Positions 27,903-37,135 are shown, numbered from the stretch's first letter. The stretch: DNA of 64,000 nt from Amycolatopsis lurida (GCF_900105055.1 NZ_FNTA01000004.1:5673501-5737500); one strand, 5' to 3'. Numbers and translations: made by a program. Notes: generated by a model not told the origin, from the letters alone.

Positions 27903-29654
27903 ATGGGTGACCGGCTGATCGCCGGGCGCTATCGCTTGGAGGAGCGGATCGGCGCCGGGGGCATGGGCGTGGTCTGGCGTGCCACCGATCTGGACCTCGG
28001 CCGGGTCGTCGCCCTCAAACGCTCGCAGGCAGGGGACAGTGGCCAGATCCGGCGCGAGGCGCGGATCGGCGCGGGCCTGCATCACCCGAACGTGGTGACC
28101 GTCTTCGACGCCGTGATCGACGGTGACGACCGCTGGCTCGTCATGGAATACCTGCCCTCGCGCAGCCTCGCCGACGTCATCGACGCCGACGGGCCGCTGC
28201 CGCCCGGCAAGGTGGCCAAGATCGGTGTCCAGCTCGCCGCGGCGCTCGCGGCGATGCACGAGAAGGGCATGGTCCACCGCGACCTCAAACCGGGAAACGT
28301 CCTGGTGGCCGACGACGGTACGGCCAAACTCACCGACCTCGGGATCGCACAGTGGGCGGAGGTGACCCGGACCGGCGGCGGCCTCGACGTCGGGACTCCC
28401 GGTTACGTCGCGCCGGAGATGGCCGAAGGACGGCAGGCGGGTGCCGCGGCGGACGTGTTCTCACTGGGCGCGACACTGTTCGCCGCCGTCGAAGGCACCT
28501 CGGTGTGGGGAGACGCGAGCGTCGGGCCGTTCGTCCAGCTCCGGCGGGCGACGTCATACACGCTGGAACCGATCCGCCGGGCGGGACCGCTGGCGCCCGC
28601 GCTGATGGAACTGCTGCGGCGCAAACCCGCCGGGCGTCCGGACGCCGTCCGTGCCGCCGAATTGCTGTCCGAGGTCGCGGACGTCGTCGTTCCGGCGCGG
28701 AGACGACGTTTCCGGGTGACCAGACGCGCCATCGCGATCGCGGCCGTCGCGGCGGTCCTGATACTGACCGGGGGCCTGCTCTACGCCACGAGAGAACCCG
28801 CGTCGATCGCGGCGGGCCCGCCGTCCGAACTGGTCGGTGACCGGCGGACGGCGGATCCTTGCGCGCTCGTGGACCCGTCCGTGCTGAATCATCTCGGGAC
28901 CCCCGAACTGGACAATGCCACCGGCAACTTCAACGCCTGCGGTGTCCTCCTGCGCCTGAGCGCCGACAAGGAGGACATCGTCGACATCCGGCTCGAACTG
29001 ACGACGCCGACGTCACCGTTGCTGGACAAGCCGATGCCAGGGCAGCTGATCGTGCGTGAGATCCCGAGCGACTCCGAAGACAAATGCGCACGGGGTATCC
29101 CGCTGCCGGACGGCAACCAGGTGTGGGTGCACGCCCGGCACATCCGGAACTGGCACGCGCATCTGTGCGATTACGTCGACCCGGTGGCCACGCACGCGGT
29201 GAGCGTGCTGAACCGGGAGCCGGTCGAACGGCGTCCCGCTCCCTTCCCCGACGGTTCGCTCGGGAGCCTCGACGCCTGCGCGCTGGGCGGTGAGCTGCCG
29301 CAGGCGATCGTCGGCGGCCCGGCCGCGCCGGATCCGGTGTTCGGGAACTGGGAGTGCTACTGGAACCATCGCGAGACCCAGGTGACGATCCGGTTCGAGC
29401 GGGAGCGGGCGCCGTTCAAGGATCTCGACGACAGGAGGGTCGCTCTCGGCTCGCGGGAAGCCTTCGTCGAGGTCTCGGCCGAGTGGAAGGCTTGTCAGGC
29501 CGAGATCCCGCACCGGACCTTCGGCGGCAACGGGCGTGCCATGATCGAGACGGTGGAGATCTACGTCGCGGACAAGGTCAAGCAGCCGCAGGAGATGTGC
29601 CCGGCCGCGGAACGGCTGGCCGGCGAGATCGCCCCCAGGCTGCCGCCACTCTGA
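27903..29654 (+). CDS. Receptor Ser/Thr protein kinase (PknB/PknD type) with DUF3558-like sensor
   Basis: A 583-residue kinase. The cytoplasmic kinase domain has GAGGMGVV (17-24), the ATP Lys39, HRDLKPGN with catalytic Asp127, DLG in place of DFG (145-147), an activation loop VTRTGGG and PE (171-172). A single membrane helix lies near 275-294 after an Arg-rich stretch. The outer part (about 300-583) has DPCALVDPSVLNHLG and a second unit (NWECYWN, TIRFER) resembling the lipoprotein at 7465-8469. No PASTA repeats are present, so it is not a peptidoglycan-sensing PknB. The signal it senses is unknown. Confidence 0.9.
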   Translation: MGDRLIAGRYRLEERIGAGGMGVVWRATDLDLGRVVALKRSQAGDSGQIRREARIGAGLHHPNVVTVFDAVIDGDDRWLVMEYLPSRSLADVIDADGPLPPGKVAKIGVQLAAALAAMHEKGMVHRDLKPGNVLVADDGTAKLTDLGIAQWAEVTRTGGGLDVGTPGYVAPEMAEGRQAGAAADVFSLGATLFAAVEGTSVWGDASVGPFVQLRRATSYTLEPIRRAGPLAPALMELLRRKPAGRPDAVRAAELLSEVADVVVPARRRRFRVTRRAIAIAAVAAVLILTGGLLYATREPASIAAGPPSELVGDRRTADPCALVDPSVLNHLGTPELDNATGNFNACGVLLRLSADKEDIVDIRLELTTPTSPLLDKPMPGQLIVREIPSDSEDKCARGIPLPDGNQVWVHARHIRNWHAHLCDYVDPVATHAVSVLNREPVERRPAPFPDGSLGSLDACALGGELPQAIVGGPAAPDPVFGNWECYWNHRETQVTIRFERERAPFKDLDDRRVALGSREAFVEVSAEWKACQAEIPHRTFGGNGRAMIETVEIYVADKVKQPQEMCPAAERLAGEIAPRLPPL

Positions 29655-29731
29655 AAGAGAGGCGCAGCCGCTTTGCCCGGACGGTGACACACGCGTGAAC
29701 CGCCCGCCTACGGACACCGAAAGGGAAAACC

Positions 29732-30136
29732 GTGTCTTTGGAAGTCCAGCGCGACGGTGAGCACCGCTTCATCGGCCGCAACGAACGTGGTGCCGAGGTC
29801 GTGATCGGCCGCAAGGGCGCCGAGGGTGCCTTCTCACCCGCCGAACTGCTCCAGATCGCGGCGGCGGGCTGTTCGGCCGTCACCGCCGAGAACCTCATCA
29901 CGCGCCGGATCGGGGAGGACTCGAAGTTCCGGGTCGGCGTGACCGCAGACCGGCGCGAAGACGCTTCGGAGCTCGACGCCGTCCACGTGGCTTTCGACGT
30001 CGACGTGTCCTCGCTCGCCGCTGAGGACCGCGAGGCGCTCGCGGGGGCGGTGGACCGGGCGATCGAGCGGCTGTGCACGGTGAGCCGGACGTTGAAGAAG
30101 GGCATCCCGGTCACGGAGAGCTTCCCGGTCGAGTAA
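29732..30136 (+). CDS. OsmC/Ohr-family peroxide-reducing protein
   Basis: A 134-residue OsmC-fold thiol peroxidase. The two redox cysteines are Cys47 (AAGCSAV) and Cys115 (CTVSRTL), and SPAELLQIAAAGC is the signature segment. It reduces organic hydroperoxides, usually with lipoyl protein or small thiols as donors. GTG 29732 follows AGGGAAAAC. There is no MarR regulator beside it, unlike many ohr genes. Confidence 0.88.
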   Translation: MSLEVQRDGEHRFIGRNERGAEVVIGRKGAEGAFSPAELLQIAAAGCSAVTAENLITRRIGEDSKFRVGVTADRREDASELDAVHVAFDVDVSSLAAEDREALAGAVDRAIERLCTVSRTLKKGIPVTESFPVE

Positions 30137-30149
30137 GCCCTCCCTTGGC

Positions 30150-30503
30150 TCAGTGTTTGGCGGCGTGGCCTTCGGCGCTCCAGACCACGTACGCCTCGTC
30201 GGCGTCGGTGGTCATGGCCTCGATGAATTTCTCGTTGTCGAAGCCGGGCAGTGTCTGCAGCCGCTCGATCAGCGCGTCGGCGGCCGGGTCGCCGCTGGGG
30301 ATCGCGGTGCCCTTCCCGTCGGCGCCGGCGAGCATGAAGAAGACGTCTTCCTTCCACGGGCCTTCAGGGATCACTCTGACCACCACCGCGGACAGCTCGG
30401 ACCACGTGACGGCTTCCTCGCTTCCGTCCGCGAGCTGGCGCCGCACTCCGGTGTCATCGACGCTGACGGTCCGGGATTGTGCGTTGGGCGACTCGTGGGA
30501 CAA
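30150..30503 (-). CDS. Hypothetical protein of 117 residues
   Basis: A small acidic soluble protein of unknown function (TVSVDDTGVRRQLADGSEEAVTWSE). The beta-rich start, where LADG is followed by a strand and SELSAVVVRVI, suggests a PH-like or DUF-type fold seen in short actinobacterial proteins. It is convergent with the OsmC gene, and the helicase gene ends on the same strand 57 bp downstream. Confidence 0.6.
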   Translation of the reverse strand: MSHESPNAQSRTVSVDDTGVRRQLADGSEEAVTWSELSAVVVRVIPEGPWKEDVFFMLAGADGKGTAIPSGDPAADALIERLQTLPGFDNEKFIEAMTTDADEAYVVWSAEGHAAKH

Positions 30504-30560
30504 CCGGTTCTCCCTGTCTTCGGCGTTCCGTTAACGGTACTCGGCCGTGTTCCAGGCCAC

Positions 30561-32627
30561 TCAGGCCGGGGCGGCGGCGTCGAGGCGGCGCAGCGCGTCG
30601 CGGGCGACCTTCGGATCCATGGTCGGCCAGAACGGCGGCAGCGAGGCGCGCAGGAATCCGCCGTAGCGGGCGGTGGCCAGCCGGGAGTCCAGGATCGCGA
30701 CGACGCCGCGATCGGTGACCGAACGGTGCAGCCGTCCCGTGCCCTGTGCGAGCAGCAGCGCGGCGTGCGTGGCCGCGACGGTGAGGAAACCGTTGCCGCC
30801 CCTGGCTTCCACGGCGCGTTGCCGCGCCGAGGAGACCGGATCGTCCGGACGGGGGAACGGGATCCTGTCGACCACCACGAGCTGGAGCGACGGGCCGGGC
30901 ACGTCGACGCCCTGCCACAACGACAGCGTGCCGAACAGGCAGGTGCGCGCGTCCTCGGAGAACTTCTGCACCAGCAGGCCGGTGGTGTCGTCACCCTGGC
31001 AGAGGATCGGCAGGTCGAGCCGCTCCCGCATCTCCTCGGTGGCCTGCTTCGCCGCGCGCATCGAGGAGAACAGGCCGAGCGTGCGCCCGCCCGCGGCCTC
31101 GATCAGCTCGGCCAGCTCGTCCATGGTCGAGGGCTGCAACCCGTCCCGGCCCGGCGGCGGCAGATGCTTGGCCAGGTAGAGGATGCCGTTGCGTTTGTGG
31201 TCGAACGGGGAGCCGACGTCGAGGCCGGTCCACTTCGGGCCGTCACTGTCGCCACTGCCGTCGCCATCGGCCGGGACCGCCTTATCCGTCGCCGCGCCAG
31301 GCGCCTTCTCCACCCTCGCGCCGCCGGGCGGGAGGCCCCACTGCCTGGCCATGGTGTCGAACGTGCCGCCCAGGGTCAGCGTCGCCGACGTGAGGACGGT
31401 CGTGTGCTGGTTGAAGACTCGCTCCCGCAGCAGACCCGCGACACCCAGCGGGGCGACCTTCAACGCGGGCGGACGCGGGTTCGTGGAGAAGCGGTCCCCG
31501 GTCAGCCAGACGACGTCGCGCTGATGCGCCTTGTCGTCGTCGAAGGCTTCGAGTAGCCGGACGGCGGTGTCGTGGACCTCTTCGAGCAGCGACCGCGCCA
31601 GCTTGCGGGCCGTGGCCTCGTCGACGTCCTCCTTGCGGTCCTTGCCGAGCGCGGTGAGACAGCGATGCGCGGCGTCACGGACCGCGGGGATCGCACCGGT
31701 GAGGGCCTGCGGCAGCGAGTCCATCCGGCCCGACGGCAGGTCGTCGAGGATCAAGGCCAGCCCGTCGCTCGCCTCCAGCAACTGGTCGGCCACGTCGTCG
31801 TCGACCAGTTTCCCGCAGCGCCGGGCGGCGGCGGAGACCATGCCGCTGGTCAGCTCGCCGGTCGCCACGGACGTCACGCGGTCCACGAGGTCGTGCGCCT
31901 CGTCGATGATCACGAGGTCGTGCTCGGGGAGCACCTGGTAGCCCTGCAGCGCGTCGATCGCCAGCAGCGCGTGGTTGGTGACCACGACGTCGGCCTTGCC
32001 CGCCTCGGCGCGGGACCGTTCGGCGAAACAGTCCGTGCCGATGGGGCACCGTGAGGCGCCCAGACATTCCTTGGCCGTGACCGACACCTGGCGCCACGCC
32101 TGGTCGGAGACGCCGGGGACCAGCTCGTCGCGGTCACCGGTTTCAGTGTCGGAGGACCATTCCCGCAGCCGCGTGACCTCCTTGCCGAGCCGGGAGACGG
32201 CGAAGGGGTCGAACAGCTGCTGGTCTTCCGGCTCGTCCGGGGCGCCGGAATCGAGCCGGTGTAGGCAGAGGTAGTTACGGCGGCCCTTGAGGATCGCGAA
32301 GGTGGGCTCGCGGCCGAGTGGCTTCTTCAGCGCCTTCGCCAGCCGGGGGAGGTCCCTGTCGACGAGCTGGCGCTGCAGCGCGATGGTGGCCGTGGAGACC
32401 ACGACCGTGGCCTCCTTCTCGACCGCGTGCCGGATCGCGGGAACGAGATAGGCCAACGACTTCCCGGTGCCCGTGCCCGCCTGGACGGCCAGGTGCTCGC
32501 CGGTGCGGATGGCCCGGCCGACCGCGTCCGCCATCTTGACCTGGCCCTCGCGCTCGGCACCGCCCACGGACTCGACCGCGTGGGTCAGGAGTTCGAGGAC
32601 ACCGGGGAAATCAGCACGGGAAGGCAC
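30561..32627 (-). CDS. DinG/XPD-type ATP-dependent helicase
   Basis: A 688-residue superfamily 2 helicase of the XPD/DinG group. Walker A is AGTGTGKS (50-57) and Walker B is DEAH (242-245). Four cysteines (Cys121, Cys188, Cys194, Cys200) match the 4Fe-4S cluster of XPD-like helicases. The C-terminal RecA-like domain has QGTGRLHRS (motif VI). It unwinds DNA 5' to 3' in repair or replication restart. It lies 126 bp downstream of bioY, with a hairpin between them. Confidence 0.92.
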   Translation of the reverse strand: MPSRADFPGVLELLTHAVESVGGAEREGQVKMADAVGRAIRTGEHLAVQAGTGTGKSLAYLVPAIRHAVEKEATVVVSTATIALQRQLVDRDLPRLAKALKKPLGREPTFAILKGRRNYLCLHRLDSGAPDEPEDQQLFDPFAVSRLGKEVTRLREWSSDTETGDRDELVPGVSDQAWRQVSVTAKECLGASRCPIGTDCFAERSRAEAGKADVVVTNHALLAIDALQGYQVLPEHDLVIIDEAHDLVDRVTSVATGELTSGMVSAAARRCGKLVDDDVADQLLEASDGLALILDDLPSGRMDSLPQALTGAIPAVRDAAHRCLTALGKDRKEDVDEATARKLARSLLEEVHDTAVRLLEAFDDDKAHQRDVVWLTGDRFSTNPRPPALKVAPLGVAGLLRERVFNQHTTVLTSATLTLGGTFDTMARQWGLPPGGARVEKAPGAATDKAVPADGDGSGDSDGPKWTGLDVGSPFDHKRNGILYLAKHLPPPGRDGLQPSTMDELAELIEAAGGRTLGLFSSMRAAKQATEEMRERLDLPILCQGDDTTGLLVQKFSEDARTCLFGTLSLWQGVDVPGPSLQLVVVDRIPFPRPDDPVSSARQRAVEARGGNGFLTVAATHAALLLAQGTGRLHRSVTDRGVVAILDSRLATARYGGFLRASLPPFWPTMDPKVARDALRRLDAAAPA

Positions 32628-32677
32628 GGGACAAGACGATAGCCGGGGGCACCGTCAAGATCGTCCGCCCCGTGCGA

Positions 32678-32723
32678 TGAAGGGGCCTTTCACAGCAAAT
32701 TCTGCTGTGAAAGGCCCCCTTCA
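32678..32723. repeat. Near-perfect 20-bp inverted repeat between bioY and dinG
   Basis: TGAAGGGGCCTTTCACAGCA (32678-32697) pairs with 32703-32723 apart from one extra C, leaving a five-base loop. It lies 30 bases behind the bioY stop on the minus strand. It is the third member of the GAAGG-type hairpin subfamily and has no T-tract. Confidence 0.88.
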
Positions 32724-32753
32724 TTGCAGCTCGTGGGGCGGTGAAAGGGCCGG

Positions 32754-33344
32754 TCACGACTCCTTGCGGAAGCGAGAGACCAACGCCCAGGTGCCCGGAA
32801 GCAGTGCCGCCGCGACGGCGATCTTCAGCGCGTCCCCGATCAGGAACGGCACGACACCCTTCTCGAGCGCGGTCGACAGGCCGAAGCCGGTCGACGCCAT
32901 CAGCCACGGCACGCCGACCGAGTAGATGGCGAGGTTGCCCAGCACCATCGTCCCCGCCGTGCGCAGCGGCGTGCGGTCGCCGCCGCGGCCGGCGAGCGCG
33001 CCGACCAGGGCGCCGGCGAACACGAAGCCGACGATGTAGCCGGCGCTGGCGCCGAACAGGCCGGAAGAACCGTTCTGGAACCAGCCGAACCCGGCCGCGC
33101 CGACGGCGAGGTACAGCGCCATCGACAGCGCGCCGCGCTTCCAGCCGAGCGCGGCGCCGACCAGCAGGGCGGCGAACGTCTGGCCGGTCATCGGCACCGG
33201 GGAGCCGGGCACCGGGATCAGGATCTGCGCGGCCGCACCGGTCAGGGCGGCACCACCGGCGACCAGGGCCGCGTCACGGACCAGTGCGCCGGGAACGAGG
33301 TCGGCGAGGACCGGACGGGCGCCGGCCACAGACAGCGAAGACAC
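32754..33344 (-). CDS. bioY: Biotin transporter BioY (ECF substrate-binding component)
   Basis: A 196-residue membrane protein with six hydrophobic helices. ILIPVPGSPVPMTGQTFAALLVGAALGWKRG is the BioY signature, and FGASAGYIVGFVFAG and PFLIGDALK are further family segments. It binds biotin as part of an ECF importer or alone; bioM and bioN are not adjacent. GTG 33344 has AGGAGG in its upstream region (about 33350-33355). A palindromic element lies at 33371-33385. Divergent from the secreted protein gene. Confidence 0.93.
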   Translation of the reverse strand: MSSLSVAGARPVLADLVPGALVRDAALVAGGAALTGAAAQILIPVPGSPVPMTGQTFAALLVGAALGWKRGALSMALYLAVGAAGFGWFQNGSSGLFGASAGYIVGFVFAGALVGALAGRGGDRTPLRTAGTMVLGNLAIYSVGVPWLMASTGFGLSTALEKGVVPFLIGDALKIAVAAALLPGTWALVSRFRKES

Positions 33345-33370
33345 TCAGACCTCCTATGAGTACACGAATG

Positions 33371-33385
33371 TGAACCGAGGTTAAC
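33371..33385. promoter_or_regulatory. BioQ/BirA-like inverted element upstream of bioY
   Basis: TGAACC-GA-GGTTAAC, an imperfect inverted repeat 27 bases upstream of the bioY start. It resembles biotin regulator (BioQ) boxes of other actinobacteria, which carry TGAAC and GTTA half-sites, but the exact match is not certain. Confidence 0.4.
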
Positions 33386-33487
33386 GCCAGACGACCGGAC
33401 GAGGACCGAATGTCGGGCACCTCACGATCCACTCGACCGGGTGGCATGGCCCTGCGCGGGCCAGGCGGTTGGTGGAGGCTGCCGGAC

Positions 33488-34153
33488 ATGAGGAAACCCG
33501 TTTCGAGGCTGTTGTCGGTGACGATGCTGACCGGGGCGCTGGTGGCGGGAGGTCCGGCGGCCGCGTCGGCCGGTCCCGCGCCCGCGACGGCGGCCGCGTC
33601 GGTCGGTTCGCTCGACGTGGAGGTCGGCGACGAACACGTGGTCACCGGCGAGCTCGCGCCGTGCGACGTCGATGGTCCCTTGAGCGCGAAGACCCAGGGC
33701 GGATCCGTCGGCGACTTCGCCCGGTTCGGCGGGGGTGAGTCGCGCTGCGGCCGCAACGGCGCGGTGGCCATCGGCGAGGCGGCCGGGCGGCGGTTCGAGA
33801 CCACCCTGCTCAAACGCTTCGGCGGCCCGGTCATCAAGGTCCGCTCGTTCATGGCGAAGTGCAGCACCACCGAGGACGGCAGCCTCGGCTACATCGAGTT
33901 CGGCGACGTCACCGGGTTCACGCTGCCGGAGAACATCCCGCAGAACTACCGGCTGACCATCCCGGGCGGCAAGGCCGGGACGCCACTGGCGTCGCTCACG
34001 GTCAACGAGACCGTCACGCCGACGCCGCCCGACGGGAGCCTCGTGACGCACATGCTGCACATCAAGCTGTTCCCGCAGGGCGGCGGACCGGCGAAGGGCG
34101 ACATCTACCTCGGGACCGCGCGCTGCGACCCGTACGGCAAGAAGAAGCCCTGA
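33488..34153 (+). CDS. Secreted protein, choice-of-anchor P-like
   Basis: A 221-residue exported protein. The signal peptide is MRKPVSRLLSVTMLTG followed by ALVAGGPAAASAGP, with likely cleavage at ASA. The mature protein is beta-rich and has cysteines paired around 60, 85, 121 and 215. Segments such as NYRLTIPGG, LASLTVNETV and THMLHIKLF resemble the choice-of-anchor P domain of actinobacterial surface proteins, but no LPxTG motif is visible. The in-frame upstream start at 33410 is unlikely because it would bury the signal peptide. Confidence 0.65.
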   Translation: MRKPVSRLLSVTMLTGALVAGGPAAASAGPAPATAAASVGSLDVEVGDEHVVTGELAPCDVDGPLSAKTQGGSVGDFARFGGGESRCGRNGAVAIGEAAGRRFETTLLKRFGGPVIKVRSFMAKCSTTEDGSLGYIEFGDVTGFTLPENIPQNYRLTIPGGKAGTPLASLTVNETVTPTPPDGSLVTHMLHIKLFPQGGGPAKGDIYLGTARCDPYGKKKP

Positions 34154-34156
34154 CCT

Positions 34157-34213
34157 CCGCAATTCGTCATCTACTTGCGGAGATCGAGATCGCAAGTAGA
34201 TGACGAATTGCGG
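34157..34213. repeat. Perfect 23-bp inverted repeat between the secreted protein and eda
   Basis: Arms 34157-34179 and 34191-34213 are perfect reverse complements around an 11-base loop. The left arm begins CCGC then TTCGTCATCT, as does the hairpin at 38682. It starts four bases after the TGA of the upstream gene (TGACCTCCGC) and its right arm abuts the eda stop codon. No T-tract. Confidence 0.9.
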
Positions 34214-34864
34214 TCAGAGACGTGAGACGTACTTCGCGGCCGCGGCGACGAACTCACTCGCCCGGGTCGCGAGGTCTGCCAGCGAGCCACCGGCGAGCGC
34301 GTCACCGAGAAGCGGCGTGGCGGCCGCGACGGCGATCGAGCCGGACTCGAGGTACTTCGCGACGTCGGCCAGGTGGACGCCGCCGGTCGGGACGAGGGGG
34401 ATGTCCGGCATCGGCGCCCGGATCGCCCGCAGGTAGGCGATCCCGCCGACCGCGGCGATCGGGAAGACCTTCACCGCCGCCGCGCCGAGACGCCATGCCT
34501 GGTCGATCTCGGTCGGCGTCAGCGCGCCGCAGATCACCGGCAGCCCGCGTTCGTGCGCGCGCTCCATGACCAGCGGGTTCACCGTCGGTGTGACCAGGAA
34601 CGTCGCGCCCGCGTCCGCCGCGATGTCCACGTCGGACACCTCGCGCACGGTTCCGGCGCCGACATGCGCGTCGTCGCCGAGCTTCTTGCGGATGGTCGAG
34701 ATGGCGTCCGTGGCGCCCGGCGTGGTCAACGCCGCTTCGAGCACTCGCACGCCCGCCGCGTGCAGCACCGTGGCGGCGTCGGCGAACCGGTTCGCGTCCG
34801 CGGCCCGCAGGATCGCGACGAGCCGGTTTTCGATCAGGGTGTCCTGGAGGTCGTGCTGGATCAT
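34214..34864 (-). CDS. eda: KDPG/KHG aldolase (2-dehydro-3-deoxy-phosphogluconate aldolase)
   Basis: A 216-residue class I aldolase. The Schiff-base lysine is Lys132 in AAAVKVFP, with Glu43 (VLEAALTTPGA) as the acid/base residue and TGGVHLAD as the phosphate-binding loop. It splits 2-keto-3-deoxy-6-phosphogluconate into pyruvate and glyceraldehyde 3-phosphate, or 4-hydroxy-2-oxoglutarate into pyruvate and glyoxylate. The start overlaps the pncA stop by four bases (ATGA), so the genes are translationally coupled. Why an Entner-Doudoroff-type aldolase is tied to NAD salvage is not obvious. Confidence 0.9.
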   Translation of the reverse strand: MIQHDLQDTLIENRLVAILRAADANRFADAATVLHAAGVRVLEAALTTPGATDAISTIRKKLGDDAHVGAGTVREVSDVDIAADAGATFLVTPTVNPLVMERAHERGLPVICGALTPTEIDQAWRLGAAAVKVFPIAAVGGIAYLRAIRAPMPDIPLVPTGGVHLADVAKYLESGSIAVAAATPLLGDALAGGSLADLATRASEFVAAAAKYVSRL

Positions 34865-35436
34865 GCGACCGGGACCGGCGCCTTCCCGGTGTAGGTCACG
34901 CCCGCCTCGTCGAAGTCCTTGAGCGCGGCGTCGACGGTCGGCTGCGAGCCACCGACCGTGAGGTCCAGCAGTACCCGGACCTTGAAGCCCGCCTTCGCCG
35001 CGTCGAGCGCCGTGGCGCGGACGCAGAAGTCGGTCGCGATGCCGACGACGTCGACCTCGGTGACGTCGTGCTCCTTCAGCCACGCGTCGAGCGTCTTGCC
35101 GTCGCGCGCGTTGCCTTCGAAACCGGAGTACGCGGCGGTGTACTCGCCTTTGGAGAAGACCTCGCGGATCGGGACCACGTCGAGCGCGGGGTGGAACGAC
35201 GCGCCGGAGGTGCCGGCGACGCAGTGACGCGGCCAGCTGTCCTTGAAGTCCGGCGTCTCGCTGAAGTGGTCGCCCGGGTCGATGTGGTAGTCGCGGGTGG
35301 CGATGACGTGCGCGTAGCCACCTTCCGCGGCCTGCTTGGAGATCGCTTCGGCGGCGGCGGCGCCACCGGGCAGGCCGAGCGACCCGCCTTCGCAGAAGTC
35401 GTTCTGCACATCGACCACGATCAAGGCGGTCCCCAT
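34861..35436 (-). CDS. pncA: Nicotinamidase/pyrazinamidase
   Basis: A 191-residue cysteine hydrolase. Asp9, Lys96 and Cys138 (GIATDFCVRA) form the triad, and Asp49, His51, His57 and His71 are the metal ligands, matching the M. tuberculosis PncA pattern almost position for position. It turns nicotinamide into nicotinate, which PncB uses next. It lies 20 bp behind pncB and overlaps eda by four bases. Pyrazinamide activation would be expected of the family, though it is not shown here. Confidence 0.94.
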   Translation of the reverse strand: MGTALIVVDVQNDFCEGGSLGLPGGAAAAEAISKQAAEGGYAHVIATRDYHIDPGDHFSETPDFKDSWPRHCVAGTSGASFHPALDVVPIREVFSKGEYTAAYSGFEGNARDGKTLDAWLKEHDVTEVDVVGIATDFCVRATALDAAKAGFKVRVLLDLTVGGSQPTVDAALKDFDEAGVTYTGKAPVPVA

Positions 35437-35456
35437 GTGTTGCTCCTGAGTTCTCT

Positions 35457-36761
35457 TTAGACGAATACGGTCGGGATGGCGGGCTCCCCGTGGGAGAGCT
35501 TGAGGCCTTCCCACGGAAGGCTCACCAGCGCCCGCCGAAGCCGCTGGCGCGCGTCGTCCAGCGTGGGCAAATCATCCACCGTCCGGCCGTCCCGGACCAG
35601 CGGAATCTGCAATTCGTGGTCGTTCGGTCCCTGTTCCGGGACCTCGGACCCGGCCGTCCAGATCACCTCTTCGACGGCGGTGCCGGTCTCGCGGTGCCGC
35701 CGCAGCGCGGATTTCCTGCCACCGCGTGATTCCTTGTGCGCGCTGCGCTTGGCGACCGGCCTGCCGTCGACCTCCACGAGCTTGTAGACCATCCCGGCGG
35801 TCGGCGCGCCGGAACCGGTGACGACCGAGGTCCCGACGCCGTACGCGTCGACGGGTTCCGCCCGCAACGCCGCGATGGCGTGCTCGTCGAGGTCGCCCGA
35901 CACCACGATGCGGGTGTCCTTGGCGCCGAGGGCGTCCAGCTGCTCGCGGGCCTTGCGTGCCAGTGGGCCCACGTCGCCGGAGTCGATGCGGATCGCGCCG
36001 AGTTCGGTCCCGGCCACCCGGACGGCCGTTTCGATGCCCTTGGTGATGTCGTAGGTGTCCACCAGGAGCGTGGTGTCGGTGCCCATCTTGTCCACCTGCG
36101 CGCGGAACGCCTGTTCCTCGCTGTCGTGCAGCAACATGAACGCGTGCGCGACGGTGCCCCGCGTCGGGATGCCGTAGCGGCGGCCCGCTTCGAGGTTGGA
36201 GGTCGTGGCGAAGCCGGCGAGGTACGCGGCCCGCGCGGCGGAGACGGCGGCGTACTCGTGCGTGCGGCGGCCGCCCATTTCGATGATCGGCCTGCCGTGC
36301 GCGGCACCGGACATCCGCGCCGCGGCGGACGCGATCGCGCTGTCGTGGTTGAGGATCGAGAGGATCAGCGTCTCCAGCACCACGGCCTCGCCGAAGGAGC
36401 CGGTGACGGTCAGGATCGGGGAGCCGGGGAAGTAGAGCTCGCCCTCGGGGTATCCGTCGATGTTCCCCGAGAAGGAGTAGTCCGCGAGCCACGAAAGGGT
36501 GGCGTCGTCGACGACCGCCGTCGCTTCCAGCTGGCTCAGCTCGGCGTCGGTGAACCGGAAGTCGGCGATCGCGTCGAGGACCCGGCCCGTGCCCGCGACG
36601 ACGCCGTAGCGGCGGCCGTCGGGCAGACGACGTGCGAAGACCTCGAAAACGCACGGCCTGTCCGCCGTACCGTCGGACAGGGCGCTGGCCAGCATGGTCA
36701 GCTCGTAGTGGTCGGTGAGCAGCGCGGTGCTGGCGCCAGTGGCCGCCTCGGGGAAACCCAT
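35457..36761 (-). CDS. pncB: Nicotinate phosphoribosyltransferase
   Basis: A 434-residue NAPRTase. The N-terminal [10 protein letters not shown], the phosphoribosyl segments (SNHDSAIA-like [17 protein letters not shown]) and the IRIDSGDVG and YGVGTSV motifs are those of this family. It makes nicotinate mononucleotide from nicotinate and PRPP for NAD salvage, using ATP. It is the first gene of pncB-pncA-eda and is divergent from clpS, as pncB1 is in M. tuberculosis. Confidence 0.95.
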   Translation of the reverse strand: MGFPEAATGASTALLTDHYELTMLASALSDGTADRPCVFEVFARRLPDGRRYGVVAGTGRVLDAIADFRFTDAELSQLEATAVVDDATLSWLADYSFSGNIDGYPEGELYFPGSPILTVTGSFGEAVVLETLILSILNHDSAIASAAARMSGAAHGRPIIEMGGRRTHEYAAVSAARAAYLAGFATTSNLEAGRRYGIPTRGTVAHAFMLLHDSEEQAFRAQVDKMGTDTTLLVDTYDITKGIETAVRVAGTELGAIRIDSGDVGPLARKAREQLDALGAKDTRIVVSGDLDEHAIAALRAEPVDAYGVGTSVVTGSGAPTAGMVYKLVEVDGRPVAKRSAHKESRGGRKSALRRHRETGTAVEEVIWTAGSEVPEQGPNDHELQIPLVRDGRTVDDLPTLDDARQRLRRALVSLPWEGLKLSHGEPAIPTVFV

Positions 36762-36826
36762 GGCACCAGCCTATTCACCCACATGGCCGGACCTGCCAGC
36801 CCATACCGGAACGGGCCCGTGACACC

Positions 36827-37135
36827 ATGGAGTGCATGTCCACGCCTGTCGCATCCGAGCAGACGCAGGTTGATCCACAGGGAGTAGAGGTCGTCTCTGA
36901 GGACAAACCCTGGCGGACGGTCGTCTGGAACGATCCGGTGAACCTCATGTCCTATGTGACGTACGTGTTCCAGAAGCTGTTCGGTTACAGCCGGGACCAC
37001 GCGACGAAACTGATGCTCGACGTGCACCAGAAGGGCAAGGCGATCGTGTCGTCCGGTTCCAAGGAGAAGGTGGAGACCGACGTCGCGAAGCTCCACGCGG
37101 CCGGCCTCTGGGCCACCATGGAGCAGCCTTCATGA
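36827..37135 (+). CDS. clpS: ATP-dependent Clp protease adaptor ClpS
   Basis: A 102-residue adaptor that hands N-end-rule substrates to ClpC-ClpP. The core [21 protein letters not shown] and [13 protein letters not shown] are typical; the DPVN segment forms the degron pocket. An in-frame ATG at 36836 is an alternative start. It is the first gene of the conserved clpS-rdgB block and overlaps the next gene by four bases. Confidence 0.94.
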   Translation: MECMSTPVASEQTQVDPQGVEVVSEDKPWRTVVWNDPVNLMSYVTYVFQKLFGYSRDHATKLMLDVHQKGKAIVSSGSKEKVETDVAKLHAAGLWATMEQPS

